Shown here: positions 6,470-9,855 of the stretch, one piece after another | How the letters are laid out: every line of letters begins with the position of its first letter | Numbering within the stretch: the first letter of the stretch is position 1 | NCBI GenBank assembly: GCA_003132865.1 | Contig: PKYZ01000211.1 | Location: 1-9,855 of the forward strand | Source of the DNA: Bryobacterales bacterium | GTDB taxonomy: Bacteria; Acidobacteriota; Terriglobia; Bryobacterales; Bryobacteraceae | Direction: 5' to 3' | Length of the DNA: 9,855 nt | Notes under the pieces: generated by a model | Database searches by the model: none | The model's input: the letters and a program-made list of their open reading frames with translations, nothing else | Told to the model about the DNA's origin: nothing | Made by a program: the position numbers and the translations under genes

Positions 6470-6508
6470 GCGGCCGGAGAAAAGTACCGCACCTCACCCT
6501 CCGGCCGC
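6470..6508 (-). terminator. Terminator-like hairpin after the receptor gene
   Basis: On the minus strand GCGGCCGGAG (6508-6499) pairs perfectly with CTCCGGCCGC (6479-6470), a 10-bp GC-rich stem with a 19-base loop. It is followed by TTCTTTACC, a weak T-rich run. It starts 28 bases after the receptor stop and ends 29 bases before the TPR ribosome binding site. It could be a Rho-independent terminator or an attenuator that lowers expression of the downstream glycosidase genes. The loop is long and the T-run short, so efficiency is uncertain. No convincing promoter is seen between it and the TPR gene, so read-through is possible. Confidence 0.5.
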
Positions 6509-6536
6509 GTTAGGGGCCAAAACCTGGAGGCTTAGC

Positions 6537-9500
6537 CTAGAAGCTGAACCTCGCCTGTAATTCGATGATACGGCCGGCAAACGCGCCTGTGGCTGTCCCA
6601 AATTGCGGATTGCTGGTTATGCCGTCGTTGCTGATAGTCGTGTTCAGATTCGTGAGATTCAGCTTGTTGAACAGGTTGTAGAAATTAGCCTGCAGGTTGA
6701 GTTTGGCGTTCTCGCCAAATACCTTCATATTCGGCAGGCCAAAGGCTTTGGCCAGTTGGAAATCGTTCCCGAAGTAGTCCGGACCCCGGAACATATTGCG
6801 ATGGATGTCGGTCGCCGGGGCCGGGGGAATGCCAGTTGCCGGCCAAGTGGGCACCGTCAAATAGGTCAAGGCGCCGTTGGGAAAGTTCCCGTTCGGGCTC
6901 ATAAAGGTCGAGTTGCCGTAATTGTTCCCCGCGCTGCCGGAGTAGGTAGCCGGGTACAGGCACCCAAAGTTGCTGTTCGGATACACCACGTTGCCGCCCG
7001 TGTTACAGTACTGCGGCGTCCAGGGGAAACCTGAGTGGGCGTTGAGGATCCCGCTAATTGTCCAGCCCCCAAAGGCCTTCTCCATCCAGCCATGGCTGCC
7101 CTTGAAGAACGCCGGAGTATACACGCCCCAGAGCTTGAAGTTATGGGTAGCATCGAAATCCGACGGCCCGTGGGCGTAGGCCAGGTTCCAGGGATACGGA
7201 TCCTGGTAGTAGTCCTGAGTGCCGTCGTCGATGCTCCTGCTTAACCTATACTGAAAGTCGATTTCGAAGAGGGACGAGAAGCGGTGCTGCACTTCCGTGA
7301 GCAACGCGTTGTAGTGAGCATTCGCATCGTTGGAATACCAATCCATGCTGTTCACCATGGGGTTCAAGCCGGCGGTGTAGTACACGTAGTTCAGGTTGCT
7401 CTGCAGGGTGTAATGGCGGGTCTGGCTGCCCGAATACCCGATCGTCGCCATCCAATTGTGGCCGATATCATATTGGACATCCAGCGAGTAGCGATAGGTG
7501 ACAGCCGGATGGAAGTTCAGCGGGAAGCCGGTCAAGCCTACGGGCGCGCCGCCGGTTGGCAGGCCGGTGGTTGCGTTAAACGCTTGTATTGCCGCCGGGT
7601 TGGAGGGCCAGCCCGTGAACTGCGTATCGCTGCCGGGAACCGAGTACAGAATGTTCGAACCGGTCAGATACAGGCTGGTCAGGAGAGGCGGGTTGCCACG
7701 CCCGTTTGACGTGATCGCCAACTGTTCGAGGTTGTATCCGATGCCGAAACCGCCGCGCAGAACCAGCTTGTTGCTTCGCCGCGGGGTCCATGCAAAACCA
7801 ATCTGCGGCCCCCAGTTGTTGCGGTAGTTGTTATACAGATCGCCTCCCTTGCGCAGTGTGAGGCCCGTCAGAACCGCGCCGCCGGAGCCGAGAAGCACAT
7901 TGTCGATGTTGCCCTTGGTTTCAGTCAGCGGCGTGAAGTCCTCCCAGCGGAGACCCAGGTTCACCGTGAGGCCAGGCTTGACCTTCCAATCGTCCTGCGC
8001 GAAGAATGAGATGGTGTTGTAGCGGAGGTTTTTCTGCGCCTCGGTCGGTTGCCCCGTCAGAGGATCGAAATTGGCGCTCTCGGCGTAGGGCGCGTCATTG
8101 GCGAAGTCCCACAGGTTACGAAAGTTATAGCTGGGCCGCGCCGACCAGGGAGCCTCGTCGAGAAACGTCGCCCGAGTGCCATCGATGCCAAGTTTCAGGG
8201 TGTGGCTCCCATGCACTTTCGTCAGCGTATCCCGGTAAGTGTATGTCAATTGATTGAAGACGCTAGGACCCGGCGCGCCGTAGTATTGGACGCCCACGCT
8301 GCCCATGGAATCGATGTTATCCGTCGGCAAACCCCACGGCTCCTGGGAGTTCGAGGTAACTTCATTCCATTTCCAGCCGCTCGCGCCGAATTTGGCTTCA
8401 TTCAGCAAAGTAGGGGAAAACGTGTGGGTCCAAAGCCCGGTCCAGGCCTGTGCGGTCGAGTTATGATTCCATGAGTTCGCAGCACGTGCGGGACCATTAT
8501 AGGAGTAGCTTGCGATCGGAACCCAGTAGATGCTGAAAGCTACCAAGTCCTTGCTGGTTGCCTGGTAGTCCATCCGGCCGTTGTATTGCGTGTTGGTTTG
8601 GATATTCGGGCTGACGGTCTGGAGAAACTGCGCGTCGGCCACTCCGTCAAAACCGCCGCCGATGCCATACGGCGTGCCGGTCTGCCCATAAGTGGGATCG
8701 CTGGTTCCCAGCCCAGTCGTCAATGGAGAGCCCAAATCCAGGCCGTTCGAGGTGTCCCGGCACTGCGACGAAGCCAGGCCCACCTGGGCGCAGTTGAGTT
8801 GAATCACTTTGGTGTACGAAGGCCCTTCTCCGGGGTACGAGAGCAGCTTCCTGGCGATGCTCCCGGAAGGTCCCGCACTTTGCAGGAACTGAGAGGTCTC
8901 ATACCAGCCGGTGGCCACGTTCACCGAATTGTTGCGCAGCGTCTCGTAGGAGAAGAAGGCGAACAGCTTGTTCCTCTTGATCGGCCCCCCCACGCTCCCG
9001 CCGAATTGGTTGAACCGGTTTTCGTCCTTCTGCACGGGGCTCGGAGTCCCCGGACCGTTCCAAGCCTGGTAGGCGTTCAGGCCCGGGCGGTGCCACTTGA
9101 AGAACGCGCTGCCGTGGTAGTCGTTGGTCCCGTTTTGCGAGACGACCTCCACCTGTGCGCCGCTGGTCCGGCCGTTCTCGGCGGAGTAGTTGTTGGCGAT
9201 GACCCGGACTTCCTTGACGGACTCCTCGCTGGGCGTAACCACCGCCGCCCCGCCCCACGACGCACTGTTCACCGGCACGCCGTCGATCTCGAAGTTATTC
9301 GAATTCTGGCGGGTGCCATTGGCCACGAACTGGGCGCCGTTTTCTACTTTGAAAATGCTGTCGGTAGCGCCGGCCGCGCCTATGTTGCTGCCGGGCAGAC
9401 TCGCCGCACCGCCGCCGTTGCTGAGAGCGCCATCGCCGAAGACCCCTGGCGCGAGACTCAATAACTTGTAAGGATCCCGGCCAAAAGCCGGTAGAGCCTC

Positions 9501-9855
9501 GACCTCCTTGGCGGTCAGGGTGCCCCCAATCATGGCCGTCTCCGTATCGATCAGCGGAGCTACGGGCGCCTCGACGGTGATGGATTGCGTAGTCTGGCCG
9601 ATCTCCAATGGCACGTTGACCGACTGCATGATTTCCGCGCCGATCACAACCTCGGAGAGCACTTTCTTCGAGAAACCGGTCTTCTCCACCGAGAGACTGT
9701 ATTTGCCCGGAGCAAGACCTGTGATGGAGTAGACACCTTGACCGGTGGTTGTAACGGAATGTACAAAGCCGGTTTCCTGACTGGTCAATTTGACCGTCGC
9801 CTCGGGTACTACTCCTCCGTTGGGATCGGTGACCGTGCCCTGGAGACCGGCATTG
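6537..9855 (-). CDS. Oar-like TonB-dependent outer-membrane receptor (5' truncated)
   Basis: The frame is open from the TAG at 6539-6537 to the window edge, giving 1105 residues without the N-terminus. A TTG at 9788 is not the start, because coding continues to 9854 with clear family sequence (GLQGTVTDPNGGVVP). Residues about 1-85 are a carboxypeptidase-regulatory-like beta-sandwich (GVYSITGLAPGKYSLSV, GFSKK). A plug domain follows: KEVEALP (116-122), RDPYKLLSLAPGV (126-138), FEIDGVPVN (188-196), EVRVIANNYSAENGR (215-229). The beta-barrel runs from about 245 to the end, beginning with FNQFGGSVGGPIKRNKLF and finishing RFSF, a C-terminal Phe typical of outer-membrane barrels. Such receptors import or bind ligands with TonB energy; the signal peptide and any TonB box are outside the window. 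Lying just ahead of exported glycosidases, it may take up oligosaccharides, but the ligand cannot be read from sequence. No SusD-like lipoprotein partner is seen. Confidence 0.95.
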   Translation of the reverse strand, partial: NAGLQGTVTDPNGGVVPEATVKLTSQETGFVHSVTTTGQGVYSITGLAPGKYSLSVEKTGFSKKVLSEVVIGAEIMQSVNVPLEIGQTTQSITVEAPVAPLIDTETAMIGGTLTAKEVEALPAFGRDPYKLLSLAPGVFGDGALSNGGGAASLPGSNIGAAGATDSIFKVENGAQFVANGTRQNSNNFEIDGVPVNSASWGGAAVVTPSEESVKEVRVIANNYSAENGRTSGAQVEVVSQNGTNDYHGSAFFKWHRPGLNAYQAWNGPGTPSPVQKDENRFNQFGGSVGGPIKRNKLFAFFSYETLRNNSVNVATGWYETSQFLQSAGPSGSIARKLLSYPGEGPSYTKVIQLNCAQVGLASSQCRDTSNGLDLGSPLTTGLGTSDPTYGQTGTPYGIGGGFDGVADAQFLQTVSPNIQTNTQYNGRMDYQATSKDLVAFSIYWVPIASYSYNGPARAANSWNHNSTAQAWTGLWTHTFSPTLLNEAKFGASGWKWNEVTSNSQEPWGLPTDNIDSMGSVGVQYYGAPGPSVFNQLTYTYRDTLTKVHGSHTLKLGIDGTRATFLDEAPWSARPSYNFRNLWDFANDAPYAESANFDPLTGQPTEAQKNLRYNTISFFAQDDWKVKPGLTVNLGLRWEDFTPLTETKGNIDNVLLGSGGAVLTGLTLRKGGDLYNNYRNNWGPQIGFAWTPRRSNKLVLRGGFGIGYNLEQLAITSNGRGNPPLLTSLYLTGSNILYSVPGSDTQFTGWPSNPAAIQAFNATTGLPTGGAPVGLTGFPLNFHPAVTYRYSLDVQYDIGHNWMATIGYSGSQTRHYTLQSNLNYVYYTAGLNPMVNSMDWYSNDANAHYNALLTEVQHRFSSLFEIDFQYRLSRSIDDGTQDYYQDPYPWNLAYAHGPSDFDATHNFKLWGVYTPAFFKGSHGWMEKAFGGWTISGILNAHSGFPWTPQYCNTGGNVVYPNSNFGCLYPATYSGSAGNNYGNSTFMSPNGNFPNGALTYLTVPTWPATGIPPAPATDIHRNMFRGPDYFGNDFQLAKAFGLPNMKVFGENAKLNLQANFYNLFNKLNLTNLNTTISNDGITSNPQFGTATGAFAGRIIELQARFSF

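Noticed and set aside
8985..8991. Run of seven C (G7 on the coding strand) in the receptor gene as a phase-variation tract
   Set aside because: It encodes a conserved Gly-Gly-Pro of the family motif, the frame is intact, and seven bases is short for frequent slippage.
8586..9464. Plus-strand open frame of 292 codons opposite the receptor gene
   Set aside because: It is antisense to the conserved plug and barrel region, with no recognisable domain and no ribosome binding context.
1..9855. Mobile element, CRISPR array, tRNA or rRNA
   Set aside because: No terminal inverted repeats with a transposase, no regularly spaced repeats and no RNA-gene signatures were seen on either strand.

Overview
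The window is GC-rich and densely coded. It looks like part of an Acidobacteriota genome, most likely of the Solibacter/Bryobacter type. The main reason is the large Oar-like outer-membrane receptor at the right end, with its N-terminal carboxypeptidase-regulatory-like domain; this family is expanded in soil Acidobacteriota. The lineage is inferred from protein style only; no rRNA or other marker is present.

Left part (1-2563). The window opens inside the last 95 codons of a sugar phosphate isomerase/epimerase-like TIM-barrel gene (+). It converges on a ThiF/MoeB-family adenylyltransferase (minus, 304-1329). An 85-bp intergenic region separates that gene from a divergent one-component regulator (+, 1415-2563), which has an XRE-type helix-turn-helix fused to a molybdate/tungstate-type periplasmic-binding-protein-like domain. 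The pairing suggests a small sulfur-carrier or molybdenum-cofactor divergon. The spacer holds three TGTNAC half-sites, two of them as an inverted pair, and weak candidate promoters facing both ways.

Right part (2564-9855, all minus strand). Transcription runs right to left. First is a TonB-dependent receptor that is 5'-truncated by the window edge. After it comes a 111-bp gap with a terminator-like hairpin, then three tightly coupled genes: a secreted TPR protein, a secreted GH39-type glycosidase with both catalytic glutamates in place, and a secreted PF10091/GH144-like glycosidase. The TPR/GH39 and GH39/GH144-like junctions are 4-bp stop/start overlaps (ATGA and GTGA), each with a strong Shine-Dalgarno sequence, so translation is probably coupled. 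All four products carry or are expected to carry export signals, which fits a glycan capture and depolymerisation locus without a recognisable SusD. The GH144-like gene and the regulator gene abut with no intergenic base; their two stop codons form the palindrome TGATCA.

There is no RNA gene, insertion sequence, CRISPR array or non-coding stretch longer than about 115 bases. The best leads for something new are the regulator's putative operator and the TPR-GH39-GH144 module. Neither is proven by sequence alone.
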